Assembly: GCA_964450405.1 (NCBI GenBank)
Contig: CAYVCQ010000001.1
Coordinates: 1 to 64,000 of the forward strand
Length of the DNA stretch: 64,000 nt
Direction: 5' to 3'
Source: WRGT01 sp964450405
GTDB lineage: Bacteria > Spirochaetota > UBA4802 > UBA5550
The first letter of the stretch is position 1. Each line of letters begins with the position of its first letter. Positions 35,903-44,500 of the stretch are shown here, piece by piece. Position numbers and translations under genes: made by a program. The notes beneath the pieces were generated by a model. It saw only the letters and a list, made by a program, of their open reading frames with translations. It did no database searches and was not told the DNA's origin.

Positions 35903-36898
35903 TTAGTGAATAATTTTCTCAAGAAGAAGATCTATATACTGCTCCAGATTTTCCATGCTTTCACCTATTTCATATTCAAGAATATCCGCTAAACTGATCA
36001 TGTCATTATTCTCCATGATATCAACAGTTTCATTAAGAAGAATCTGCAGTTCGCGGTTTTTCTCTTCGAGTGATTCTTCACCTACAATAATATCTTTAAG
36101 TGAAATATCAAAAACCGGTGATATCTGATAACACGTTCTTGTATAGTTAAACATAAAATCTATAAAATTAAAAAGCTGCTCCATCCCCTTATTATCATTA
36201 CCAGTCTGATAAGAAGCCGCGGCCTTTTCAAGAATTGCCTTCTGTTCCGGAAGATGCTCTTTAATGTCCTTGAGGGAATTTATTAAAACATCGGGGGAAT
36301 CAATACTTTCTATAATAAGTCTCTTCATCTCTTCACTTGCGAGAAATATATTAAAAATCTCTTTTAGATTAATAAAGAGTGAATCATCAATATCAATCTC
36401 TCCATTCTCATTCATTTCCGCAGTAAATGTCACAACACGATGGCGCAGTTCATCCAGCTTTTTTACATGCTGAGCAACAGTTCCGTCACGATATTTTACC
36501 TCTTCAAGATTCAAACCAAGAAGATTGGATATCGTAGGGAAAACCTCCTCCAGCCATTCAACTCCTGAAACAAGATCCTCAAGTTCATCTGTATCCATGG
36601 GCTCTTCCTCAAGATGCTGTAGAAAATCGATAACTCTGTCGCAGTAAAATATCCCTTCATTAACTGTTTCATATACAATATCCGCCCTGGACTGAACCAG
36701 ACAATTTATTAAACTGATATTTTCGATGGGAAGATCAGGCGCATCATCAACATGATATTCTGTTCCATCAATATCTATACCGGCGAATATCAGATTTTTA
36801 TGATTTATCCAGCCTTTAATAGAACTAATAACATCCTTTATTGTTTTTTCATTCTCAAGCACAATCTCAACGGGATAATTATTTATCCTTATTTCCAT
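35903..36898 (-). CDS. uncharacterised protein following fliD
   Basis: The ATG at 36898 has GGAGG eight bases upstream and gives 331 residues; the frame is open further but without a site. The protein is acidic and cytoplasmic: an N-terminal beta-rich segment of about 75 residues (MEIRINNYPVEIVLENEKTI) is followed by a long helical region with coiled-coil character to the C-terminus (SMENLEQYIDLLLEKIIH). I do not recognise a family. Position directly after flaB, flaB, flaG and fliD on the same strand suggests a flagellar role, such as export chaperone or regulator. Confidence 0.65.
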   Translation of the reverse strand: MEIRINNYPVEIVLENEKTIKDVISSIKGWINHKNLIFAGIDIDGTEYHVDDAPDLPIENISLINCLVQSRADIVYETVNEGIFYCDRVIDFLQHLEEEPMDTDELEDLVSGVEWLEEVFPTISNLLGLNLEEVKYRDGTVAQHVKKLDELRHRVVTFTAEMNENGEIDIDDSLFINLKEIFNIFLASEEMKRLIIESIDSPDVLINSLKDIKEHLPEQKAILEKAAASYQTGNDNKGMEQLFNFIDFMFNYTRTCYQISPVFDISLKDIIVGEESLEEKNRELQILLNETVDIMENNDMISLADILEYEIGESMENLEQYIDLLLEKIIH

Positions 36899-37099
36899 AT
36901 ATATTCCTCCAAAATTTTCTATTAGGCTGTTCCAAAAAACTTCGTTATTGAAACACCAGGATGAGCATTTAAACATTTCGACAAATTCAACGCAGCTATA
37001 ATCTGTTCGATGCAAATCAGTACGGAACAGTCTGGTACTTCTTCTGGCGGGTAAAAAATCCCATCCTTCAAACTCCAGGAAGTCCGGTTTTCGGGTTCA

Positions 37100-39103
37100 C
37101 TATTGTCCGCCTCCGCCACCCTGCTGTTGTTTCATCCAGTTCGATTGAGCTTTTGAACCTGAAATTGATTTTTCCATAGTGGCAAATTTCTTTCTCAGTT
37201 TTTCTTCAAAAGATTTCATATGAGTTTCATGTTTCTTTATTCTTTCATTTGTTAATTTGATAGAATCATCTTCATATTCAATTTTTGAGGCAATGATATT
37301 TTTACCAGACGATATATAAGGGTCAATAGCTTTCACAAGCGTAAAAGCCATACCATTATCAATTTTGTTGTCACCATCATTATCCGAACCGAAAAAACTT
37401 TTCACACCTTCCGGATTTTCAAGAATTGCTTTCCGCAATTCATCCTCATCAATAACAAGCTTACCATCTTTAATTGTCTGCCAGCTTGAATTTATTTTCC
37501 CCGTAGACACTCCTAACTGGTTAAACATCTTAATCGGTTTTTCCTCTCTGCTGGGATAAGCACCTGCCACCGAAGTCTTAATAGAGTTCTCAAGCCTTAC
37601 CAGCATCATATCACCGACAAAAATTCCGCTTTCATCAAGTTTTTCCGACTGCCCGGGTTTATCGATCTTAACGGTTTTTGTCAGACTTTTATTCAGATCC
37701 ATAAAATTATTATATGAATCAACAAAGGCTTTTATCTTTAAAATGGGTTTATCTATATCATGGGTGATCTTCAATTCAACAGGAATTTCAGATTTTCTTT
37801 TCAGATTCAATGTCAATCCTTTAACAACATCTGTAAGACCGTCATTTCGATCCCTTTCTACTTCAAGTCCATCAACTTTCATTTTAGCGTTATTTGCTTC
37901 AGCTATTATATTCTTCAGTTCAAATTCACCCTTTGTCTTAACAGGAGTTGATATAGCAGGTTCTGAATAAGTAACCTCTCCATCATTACTATAAAAAATT
38001 ATTTTTGAGAGCTGCTTTCCCTCAAGATCTCTACCCACAGGTATCTCCTGCTTCTTCGCTGCATCAGCATCAAGAGGATATATTTTTTCAATCCTTTTTC
38101 CATTATCAATTGAAACAACGCCAATCCCTGTGACAGAGCTAAGCTTCTTATCATCGGTTTTTTTTAGAGGTCTTACTCTTGAAACATTATAACTCTTCAA
38201 TGTAATTCCTTTGACATTAATCTGATCTTCGGGACCTGTTTCAATCATATAAGGTACATTCTCTTCGATCTCCTTCTTATAACTGAATCCGAACTTCAGA
38301 ATACTGTCTTTTTTTATATCAGCCTTAACCGGAATTTCATATTCCTGCCATAAAAGCCCGGTTACTTTAATTTCCTTACCATCACTTCCTACATCCAGGC
38401 TTCCATTCTGATCTTGAGGTTTCTGCTCGCCATCATAGGCAGAGAAAAATTTTCTTTCAAAAGTCACCGGGATATCATCTTTACTTTTGATCTTCTCTCC
38501 AATGATAAGACCCGTAGCTTTAAGAAGGTCCTCTCCCCCTCTGATCTTGATTTCACCCTTCTTGCCTGAAACTTTTGAAGTAAGCCCTATTATAAAACTC
38601 TTCTCCTCTGTATTAACATAGTCCGAGGCAACAATTGCTGAAGCTTCTTCCGCTATTAATTCATTTAACGATTTAAGCTTCCCCCCCTTGAAATTTAAAC
38701 TCTTCTCTATGCCATTAACCTCTATAATAATCTTCCCTGCCGGAAGTTTTGTTTCAGAATCAATTTTATCAGTGGCAACTTTATGAAAAGCCGCAAGTTG
38801 AAGAACTTCAATTTTTTTTGCCCCTACATCAGCCTGTTTTGCTGCAATTGCTTCCAGTACGGTAGTATCGGATGAAACCGATTTTTTTTCATCATAAGAT
38901 GCCCTGAATCCGTAAAGATCTCTTGTTTTACCGTCCAGATCTTTTAAAGTGGAACTAAGCTTACCTAATGCTTCTTTTTTCTGATTATTAACAAGTTTAC
39001 TTCTCTGAAACTGCTTAATCGGCTGTGATTCAACCTCTATAAGTTTGGTTATTATGGAGTCGGTATCCATCCCCGAAGCCATTCCGCCCATTGTTACCGG
39101 CAT
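37100..39103 (-). CDS. fliD: flagellar filament cap protein FliD
   Basis: The 667-residue protein has the FliD N-terminal domain (GGMASGMDTDSIITKLIEVE, then QPIKQFQRSKL) and the C-terminal domain with the coiled-coil end (NERIKKHETHMKSFEEKLRK, KFATMEKSISG). FliD caps the growing filament and helps flagellin fold, in spirochaetes within the periplasm. It ends in a glycine-rich tail (GGGGGQ). GGGGGAG precedes the ATG. It follows flaG after a 584-base gap that holds repeats, so it may have its own promoter. Confidence 0.93.
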   Translation of the reverse strand: MPVTMGGMASGMDTDSIITKLIEVESQPIKQFQRSKLVNNQKKEALGKLSSTLKDLDGKTRDLYGFRASYDEKKSVSSDTTVLEAIAAKQADVGAKKIEVLQLAAFHKVATDKIDSETKLPAGKIIIEVNGIEKSLNFKGGKLKSLNELIAEEASAIVASDYVNTEEKSFIIGLTSKVSGKKGEIKIRGGEDLLKATGLIIGEKIKSKDDIPVTFERKFFSAYDGEQKPQDQNGSLDVGSDGKEIKVTGLLWQEYEIPVKADIKKDSILKFGFSYKKEIEENVPYMIETGPEDQINVKGITLKSYNVSRVRPLKKTDDKKLSSVTGIGVVSIDNGKRIEKIYPLDADAAKKQEIPVGRDLEGKQLSKIIFYSNDGEVTYSEPAISTPVKTKGEFELKNIIAEANNAKMKVDGLEVERDRNDGLTDVVKGLTLNLKRKSEIPVELKITHDIDKPILKIKAFVDSYNNFMDLNKSLTKTVKIDKPGQSEKLDESGIFVGDMMLVRLENSIKTSVAGAYPSREEKPIKMFNQLGVSTGKINSSWQTIKDGKLVIDEDELRKAILENPEGVKSFFGSDNDGDNKIDNGMAFTLVKAIDPYISSGKNIIASKIEYEDDSIKLTNERIKKHETHMKSFEEKLRKKFATMEKSISGSKAQSNWMKQQQGGGGGQ

Positions 39104-39186
39104 AATCTCCCCCTTTTTAAACCATAAACAAAACGGAAAAAGGTATACTATACATGTAATTACTCATTAACTTGCAGCGAAATTAC

Positions 39187-39215
39187 TCTCCGCCGCGCCT
39201 TCGGCGCGGCGGAGA
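39187..39215. repeat. perfect 13-base CTTCG palindrome
   Basis: TCTCCGCCGCGCC and its exact complement flank TTC. It lies in the 584-base gap (39104-39687) between flaG and fliD. The rest of that gap holds a decayed GAGAAATC/GATTTCTC element at about 39468-39535 and nothing else I can name. Confidence 0.7.
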
Positions 39216-39687
39216 CAGAATACCACTGTGTTTTGAGCAGTTACATCAATATATCATTCCCGCTAATCTAAAGCTAAAAAATACGAGCATAATTAAAAAA
39301 AATTAAAATTCGCTCCATTCATATTATCGGTATTATTTGAGTTATCCATAAGAATAAAGTGACATAAAAAGAGGAAAAAAAGTAAATAAGGGGGAGATGA
39401 TGATTGAATTACTACATAGCCTGTCATTTAGAAATAGCTAATAAAGAGATTTTATGTAAAATGCAAGTTGCGACTGAGAAATCCAATTTTATCAAAAAAT
39501 TATAGATTTCTCACCCGAAGTAATGATGCGGGTTCGAAACAATATATTATACTTATTCCAGCTGCAATTACTGATAATAATTGGCAACTATACTAAAAAA
39601 AGTTTATTTCAGAGAGTATAATTCTATCCCCTCCGTATTCTTATACAGTTTTAAAAAAGAAATATGTACCAATATCCAGTTTAAATT

Positions 39688-40038
39688 CTATCTGGATTCG
39701 TCAATAAAAAGTCCCATATACTCACGGAAATGTTCAAGTAATCTAATTGAGTATTTTCCAGGGATTTCGCTTATAACTTCGTTTGTATCCCTATCCATTA
39801 CTTTGATAATGACTTTGCTTGTCTTCTCATCAAGAGCAAACTGGACTTTCTGATTGAAATTTCCGCTTAACTTATTCAGTTCACTAACAGCTTTTTTAAC
39901 CTCTTCAGGAGCAATTTGTTTATAGTCCTGTTGAACTGTTTCCGCTAAATCCGGATGAATAGTTTTTTCACTATGAAATCCGTTTCCGGAACTTACTATT
40001 TTACTGTTAAAGTTTTCTACAAAATTTACTACGTTCAT
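39688..40038 (-). CDS. flaG: FlaG-family flagellar protein
   Basis: GGAGG eight bases upstream selects the ATG at 40038, giving 116 residues. The C-terminal half matches FlaG: VKKAVSELNKLSGNFNQKV, FALDEKTSKVIIKVMD and NEVISEIPGKYSIRLLEHF. FlaG affects filament length in other bacteria. It lies between flaB and fliD, the usual place, and should be cotranscribed with flaB. Confidence 0.88.
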   Translation of the reverse strand: MNVVNFVENFNSKIVSSGNGFHSEKTIHPDLAETVQQDYKQIAPEEVKKAVSELNKLSGNFNQKVQFALDEKTSKVIIKVMDRDTNEVISEIPGKYSIRLLEHFREYMGLFIDESR

Positions 40039-40175
40039 ATTATACCTCCATGTATAACTAAAACTCTTTTTAACATCCATCCTCCTATTCAAAAAAATTG
40101 TTCCCTCCCCGGTTTCCCGGACCGGAGAGGGGAGTCATAAAACCGCACTGCCGGTTGATTGACTAAAAGTTATCC

Positions 40176-41018
40176 TCATTCTAATAGTTTCATAATTAAC
40201 TTAGGCTTAAAGTTCGCCTGAGCCAACATCGCAACACCAGTCTGAACAAGGATCTCATCCTTGGTAAAATTAACCATTTCTGCTGCCATATCTACGTCAC
40301 GTATTCTCGAATCAGCGGCCATCATATTCTCGTAATTAAGAGCCAATGAAGTGATAGTATTTTCCAACCTGTTATAGTATGCTCCAAGGTCTGCCCTTTG
40401 TCTATTGAGCTTCTCTAAAGCTCCGTCAACATGTCCTATCATGGAGTTTGCCTGCCCGGCAGTAGAAATTGAACGCTTCCTATTGTTCTCCATCAGATTC
40501 AAGGCTCTGGAATTAATGGTACCGATAAAAACTCTGATTCTTTGATTACTATTTGCTCCAACGTGAAAAAACATACTTGCGGTTTTACTGTTTTTTGCAA
40601 ATGCGCCCGTAAGCATTTTTAACCTGTTGAATTCAGCAGATGTCGAAATACGGTCAATCTCATCGATAAGCTGAGAGACTTCCACCTGGATCTGCATTCT
40701 GTCGCTGTTGGAATAAATCCCGTTAGCAGACTGAACCGCAAGAGACCGTACACGCTGCATAATATCGTTAAGCTGTTGGAATGATCCTTCCGCGACCTGT
40801 ATAAAAGAAATCCCGTTCTGGGCGTTCTTCTCCGCCTGTATAAGACCGTGTATCTGAGTTCTCATCTTTTCAGATACGGCAAGCCCGGATGCATCATCCC
40901 CCGCCCTGTTGATCATCTCGCCGGACGCCAGCTTTTCAATAGACTTGTCAAGTCTTGCAGCTACATTCTGCATCTGCCTGTTGGCAAATATGGCACTCAT
41001 GTTATGATTGATTCTCAT
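40176..41018 (-). CDS. flaB: periplasmic flagellin FlaB (copy 2)
   Basis: The 280-residue flagellin has only the conserved D0/D1 ends: MRINHNMSAIFANRQMQN, GDDASGLAVSEKMRTQIHGL, IQVEVSQLIDEIDRI and the C-terminal ESRIRD-type segment (DSRIRDVDMAAEMVNFTKDE, LVQTGVAMLAQAN). This length without a variable domain is typical of spirochaete core flagellins. It differs from the first copy throughout, so they are old paralogues. GGGAGGG precedes the ATG. Its leader (41019-41349) carries a boxA match and a cloverleaf-like fold. Confidence 0.95.
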   Translation of the reverse strand: MRINHNMSAIFANRQMQNVAARLDKSIEKLASGEMINRAGDDASGLAVSEKMRTQIHGLIQAEKNAQNGISFIQVAEGSFQQLNDIMQRVRSLAVQSANGIYSNSDRMQIQVEVSQLIDEIDRISTSAEFNRLKMLTGAFAKNSKTASMFFHVGANSNQRIRVFIGTINSRALNLMENNRKRSISTAGQANSMIGHVDGALEKLNRQRADLGAYYNRLENTITSLALNYENMMAADSRIRDVDMAAEMVNFTKDEILVQTGVAMLAQANFKPKLIMKLLE

Positions 41019-41158
41019 GTTAACCCTCCCTTGGTTTTTTTCAAAGCTGTCACTCTTTTATTTATACAGCTAAGGTTTTTCAGACACAACATCATGCCGT
41101 TGTCTGAGGCCGTTAAGCCCTAAGGTTTTCTCCTTTTAATGTTGCCGGACTGCCCATA

Positions 41159-41255
41159 ATCCATGCAACCACAGACTGCCGGACGTTCTCCGGCAGTCTA
41201 TGATGCCCTCCCGGCATCACAGACTGCCGGAAAACCGGCAAGACTGCATGGATTT
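41159..41255 (-). promoter_or_regulatory. cloverleaf-like structure in flaB copy 2 leader
   Basis: A perfect 10-base outer stem (41159-41168 with 41246-41255, AATCCATGCA) encloses three perfect hairpins: 41175-41199 (9-base arms), 41202-41220 (7-base arms) and 41227-41240 (5-base arms, AAAA loop). The first and third share the 14-base direct repeat CACAGACTGCCGGA. It lies 141 bases upstream of the start codon. The three-branch layout resembles a cloverleaf but no tRNA features are present. Confidence 0.6.
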
Positions 41256-41297
41256 GAAGCAATCCGGTTCCGCCAGGAAGGCACGAGAACCGGTTAA

Positions 41298-41327
41298 TTT
41301 TCAAAGAACAAGTACTTGATTGTACTT
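41298..41327 (-). promoter_or_regulatory. boxA match with upstream hairpin, flaB copy 2 leader
   Basis: On the minus strand TTGTTCTTTGAAAA (41311-41298) agrees with the boxA antitermination element of rRNA leaders. Directly upstream, and overlapping it by two bases, is a hairpin with arms AAGTAC/GTACTT (41327-41310). It starts about 23 bases after the stop codon of flaB copy 1, so it would be transcribed in read-through mRNA. Confidence 0.6.
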
Positions 41328-41349
41328 CTTCAACTGTATAATGCATAAT

Positions 41350-42204
41350 CTAGAGTGAACCAAGCAGCCTGAGAACAGACTGACTGCTTCCATTTGCCTG
41401 AGCAAGCATTGCTGTACCGCTTTGTACAAGAACCTGATCTTTTGTGAAGCTAACCATCTCTTCAGCCATATCAGCATCTCTTATACGTGACTCAGATGAC
41501 TGAATATTTTCATACGCATTCATCAGTCCTTTTGCGGCAAAATCAAGCCTGTTGTAATAAGCTCCGAGATCGGCTCTCTGTTTTGAAAGACGCTGCAGTG
41601 CATCGTCAAGAACACCAATCGCTTTGTTAGCACCTTCAGGTGATTCAAGAGTAAGAGCAACTTTTCCTGTTCCATCTTTAAACTTAAAAGACGCAGCAGT
41701 CATTGTTCCAATGTACACTCTTTCCCTCTGGTTCTGATTGGCGCCCATATGAAACCACATGCTTCCCTTAGGGTTTACCTTTGAGAATTCCCCCATCAGG
41801 ACTTTGAATCTGTTAAATTCAGCCTGAGAAGCAACTCTATCTACTTCATCTACAAGGGCGGATACCTCCACCTGAATCAGCTGTCTGTCACTATTGGAAT
41901 AAATACCATTAGCAGACTGGATAGCCATGACCCTTACCCTCTGGATAATCTGCGAAGTCTGGTTGAGATATCCTTCAGCAGTCTGGACAAAAGACATACC
42001 GTCTTCTGTATTCCTTTCCGCCTGACGGAGCCCGTTGACCTGGGTTCTCATCTTTTCAGATACCGCAAGACCTGACGCATCATCACCAGCCTTGTTGATT
42101 CTTTCTCCTGAAGATAGTCGTTCCATACTCTTGGTGACATTCCAGTGAGAAAACTTTAACGATCTGTTAGCGTTTATCGCGCTCATGTTGTGATTGATAA
42201 TCAT
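41350..42204 (-). CDS. flaB: periplasmic flagellin FlaB (copy 1)
   Basis: The 284-residue flagellin has the spirochaete core form: MIINHNMSAINANRSLKF, GDDASGLAVSEKMRTQVNGL, QVEVSALVDEVDRVASQAEF and ESRIRDADMAEEMVSFTKDQ near the C-terminus. AAAGGAG precedes the ATG. As first gene of the filament cluster it is expected to supply the major core protein. Its leader of about 230 bases contains a boxA match, further hairpins (for instance the arms GACTG...CAGTC at 42252-42282) and a possible FliA-type promoter. Confidence 0.95.
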   Translation of the reverse strand: MIINHNMSAINANRSLKFSHWNVTKSMERLSSGERINKAGDDASGLAVSEKMRTQVNGLRQAERNTEDGMSFVQTAEGYLNQTSQIIQRVRVMAIQSANGIYSNSDRQLIQVEVSALVDEVDRVASQAEFNRFKVLMGEFSKVNPKGSMWFHMGANQNQRERVYIGTMTAASFKFKDGTGKVALTLESPEGANKAIGVLDDALQRLSKQRADLGAYYNRLDFAAKGLMNAYENIQSSESRIRDADMAEEMVSFTKDQVLVQSGTAMLAQANGSSQSVLRLLGSL

Positions 42205-42398
42205 TGTTACACTCCTTTGTTTCTGTATGTTTCTGGCTTCCTTGCCAGACTGAATCCGAAGGCAGTCGGATAGCAGTCATTGTTTACCGGTTTTTAAGGC
42301 AATCTTAACAACAACCGGGATTAAATCAGGCATTTTAAGGCACAACCCTAAAGCTCCCAATAAGAGGCCGAGCAGGCAATAATTACACTATTATACAG

Positions 42399-42437
42399 TT
42401 TTCAAAGAACAATAAGTTCAGGGGAGACTTTCCCCTG
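42399..42437 (-). promoter_or_regulatory. boxA match with upstream hairpin, flaB copy 1 leader
   Basis: TTGTTCTTTGAAAA (42412-42399, minus strand) is identical over 14 bases to the element in the other flagellin leader. Six bases upstream is a hairpin with arms CAGGGGA/TCCCCTG (42437-42419). The order hairpin then boxA is that of boxB-boxA in rRNA leaders. Confidence 0.6.
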
Positions 42438-42443
42438 CTCGTA

Positions 42444-42470
42444 ATATCGCTCCCTTTGGCAGGTATATTA
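42444..42470 (-). promoter_or_regulatory. weak candidate FliA (sigma-28) promoter
   Basis: On the minus strand TAATATAC (42470-42463), 11 bases, AGCGATAT (42451-42444) partly matches TAAAGTTT-N11-GCCGATAA (nine of sixteen positions). Start would fall at about 42437, exactly at the hairpin before boxA. The match alone is weak. Confidence 0.3.
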
Positions 42471-42741
42471 AGCCCGGTGGCAGATGATTATAGGTGTTTA
42501 TAAGTAATTATATTATAATGTAAGATATTTTGAACGTTTTTTATCTATAGGACGGTTTTTTTTGCTTTTTTGAAGTTTTTTTCGATTTTGTAAAAAAGAG
42601 AGTTTTTTACCAGAAATCCTGGGGTCAGAGCATAAAGATTTAATAAATTTTTTGAATGAACTTTTTATGAGTTTTAATTATATAGCCCACAAAACCCTGA
42701 ATCGATGAGGGTGAGGTTTTTATCACATTTAACTTCAATGT

Positions 42742-42882
42742 TGTCATTCCGGTTTCGCAGCTTCAGTTTTTGCGAAAACCGGAATCTCATACCGTGAGTT
42801 TATGTACAGAACACTCATTCATAGTAATAAAATACAGTCTATGAGATTCCGGCATTCCGCTTTCGCTCCAGCCGGAATGACA
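42742..42882. repeat. TGTCATTCC palindromic element
   Basis: Arms TGTCATTCCGG (42742-42752) and CCGGAATGACA (42872-42882) enclose a second pair around CCGGAATCTCAT/ATGAGATTCCGG. It sits in the divergent gap (42205-43004) between flaB and apgM, upstream of the flagellin promoter region; the T-rich stretch 42541-42600 in that gap is otherwise unexplained. Confidence 0.75.
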
Positions 42883-43004
42883 GTGAGGGTTTATACCCCT
42901 AAAAATAATTCGCTACCTGAAAGAGAAGTGTACATACCGGAAAATAAAATATTGACAGTATAAAAAAAATTATATGAATTGTTTACGATATAATGGTGAG
43001 AGAT

Positions 43005-44231
43005 ATGGACAATAGAAAATACATTGTGCTCCTTGGCGACGGGATGGCGGATCTCCCGATGAAAGAACTTGGCGGGAAAACAGTTCTGGAACACTGCAAA
43101 ACTCCCAACATGGACTTTATGGCTCAGAACGGGGTTACAGGTTTGACCATGACGGTACCCGAAGGAATGGCGCCTGGAAGCGACACGGCTAATCTCTCAA
43201 TATTCGGATATAATCCGGCTGAATGTTTTTCCGGGAGAGCTCCACTCGAGGCAATAAACCTCGGAATTAAACTTGGCCCCGATGACACTGCCTTCCGCTG
43301 CAATATAGTAAATGCAGCAGGCGGAGTTATGAACGACTTTACTTCAGATCATATCGACAGCAGACTCTCGGAAATCATAATGAAAGAGCTGGCTGCTAAC
43401 ATATCTAAACCCGGAATAGAGTTTTATCCCGGAGTTTCCTACAGAAATATTGTAGTATGGAGAAATTATCCTCACAGTGAGATTACTGAGACTACTCCCC
43501 CTCACGATATACAGGATGAAAATATTGAAAAATATCTTCCTTCGGGAAACGGCTCGGATGTTTTGAAAGAACTGATGACTCTTTCAAGATCGATCATTGC
43601 TGATTCCGCAGCAGTGAAAGACGGAATGAAAAAGTACAATGGCAATCCGGAGTCTACTTGGCTCTGGGGCGGAGGGAGACGACCTAATATGAAGACTCTC
43701 ATGGATAGATTCGGTCTTTACGGTCATACAATTTCGGCAGTTGATCTTATTCATGGAATCGGGAAAGCTGCAGGTCTCTCACCTCTCGATGTTGATGGTG
43801 TAACAGGTTATATCGACACCAATTACAGCGGTAAAGCTGAAGCTCTTCTGAATTCACTTGACGATTCAAATTTTATTTTCCTTCATGTTGAATCTCCAGA
43901 TGAATCGGGCCATGAGGGGAACATGGAGCATAAAATAAAATCTATCGAAGATTTTGACTCTCTGGTTGTGGGACCGGTTCTTGAAGGGATGAAAAAATAT
44001 ACCGATTATTCTATACTCCTGATGCCGGATCATCCGACACCGCTGAGACTAAAGACACATACTTCTGATCCTGTGCCATTCTGCATCTACAGCAGTAATG
44101 ACCGTTTCAAGGATGAGATAAGCAGATACAGTGCAGCTGCATTTAACGAGAAGGATGCATCAGCGACAGGTCTCTTTATTAGTCACGCGCATAACATTCT
44201 CGAAATTATGATCAAAGGTTCGCTGAACTAA
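43005..44231 (+). CDS. apgM: cofactor-independent phosphoglycerate mutase, archaeal type
   Basis: I use the ATG at 43005 (GGTGAG upstream) rather than 42993; 408 residues result. It interconverts 3- and 2-phosphoglycerate. Alkaline-phosphatase-superfamily features are clear: VLLGDGMADLPM for the first metal site, APGSDTANLSIFGYNP with the catalytic Ser, and the late metal segments HVESPDESGHEGN and LLMPDHPTPLRLKTHT. This ApgM form is common in archaea and many anaerobic bacteria. No other glycolytic gene is nearby. Confidence 0.93.
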   Translation: MDNRKYIVLLGDGMADLPMKELGGKTVLEHCKTPNMDFMAQNGVTGLTMTVPEGMAPGSDTANLSIFGYNPAECFSGRAPLEAINLGIKLGPDDTAFRCNIVNAAGGVMNDFTSDHIDSRLSEIIMKELAANISKPGIEFYPGVSYRNIVVWRNYPHSEITETTPPHDIQDENIEKYLPSGNGSDVLKELMTLSRSIIADSAAVKDGMKKYNGNPESTWLWGGGRRPNMKTLMDRFGLYGHTISAVDLIHGIGKAAGLSPLDVDGVTGYIDTNYSGKAEALLNSLDDSNFIFLHVESPDESGHEGNMEHKIKSIEDFDSLVVGPVLEGMKKYTDYSILLMPDHPTPLRLKTHTSDPVPFCIYSSNDRFKDEISRYSAAAFNEKDASATGLFISHAHNILEIMIKGSLN

Positions 44232-44292
44232 TAAATTCATAAAAGTTAAAATTTTCACTAAAAAATAATTCATACAGATACAAAAATTTCAT

Positions 44293-44432
44293 ACTCACCC
44301 CCGGCCCCTCTCTTTGGAAGAAAGAGAGGGGAGATGAAGTCCGGGAAGTTTATCTGTTTTATAAATAATTTCCTGTTTTACAAAGCCCCTCTTTTTTTAA
44401 AGAGAGGGGCGCGACAGTAGCCGGGGGTGAGT
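44293..44432. repeat. MITE-like element with 13-base terminal inverted repeats
   Basis: ACTCACCCCCGGC (44293-44305) is the exact complement of 44420-44432. Each end continues into its own internal hairpin (CCCCTCTCTTT/AAAGAGAGGGG and a related stem at 44385-44410). The element takes up half of the gap between apgM and the SH3 protein gene; no reading frame is inside. A related sequence lies at 58997-59101. Confidence 0.75.
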
Positions 44433-44500
44433 TTAAAGTATTTAATTCAATAAATTAAACTTTTTAACATAACCAATTTATATCAAAACGAGGTAGTAGA

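Noticed and set aside
36922..37119. 65-codon minus-strand frame between fliD and the downstream gene
   Set aside because: It starts inside the end of fliD, lacks a ribosome binding site, and its translation shows no domain; most likely intergenic sequence.
39525..39540. GGGTTCGAAAC resembling a tRNA T-loop
   Set aside because: No acceptor stem, D-arm or anticodon arm can be drawn around it; it belongs to a decayed palindromic repeat.
39581..39853. 90-codon plus-strand frame between flaG and fliD
   Set aside because: Overlaps flaG on the opposite strand and has no coding features of its own.
41113..41346. 77-codon minus-strand frame in the flaB copy 2 leader
   Set aside because: It runs through the cloverleaf-like hairpins and the boxA match; no ribosome binding site, and stem-loop sequence explains its composition.
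42952..42994. TTGACA and TATAAT upstream of apgM
   Set aside because: They are about 31 bases apart, far from the 16-18 required, so they do not form one promoter.
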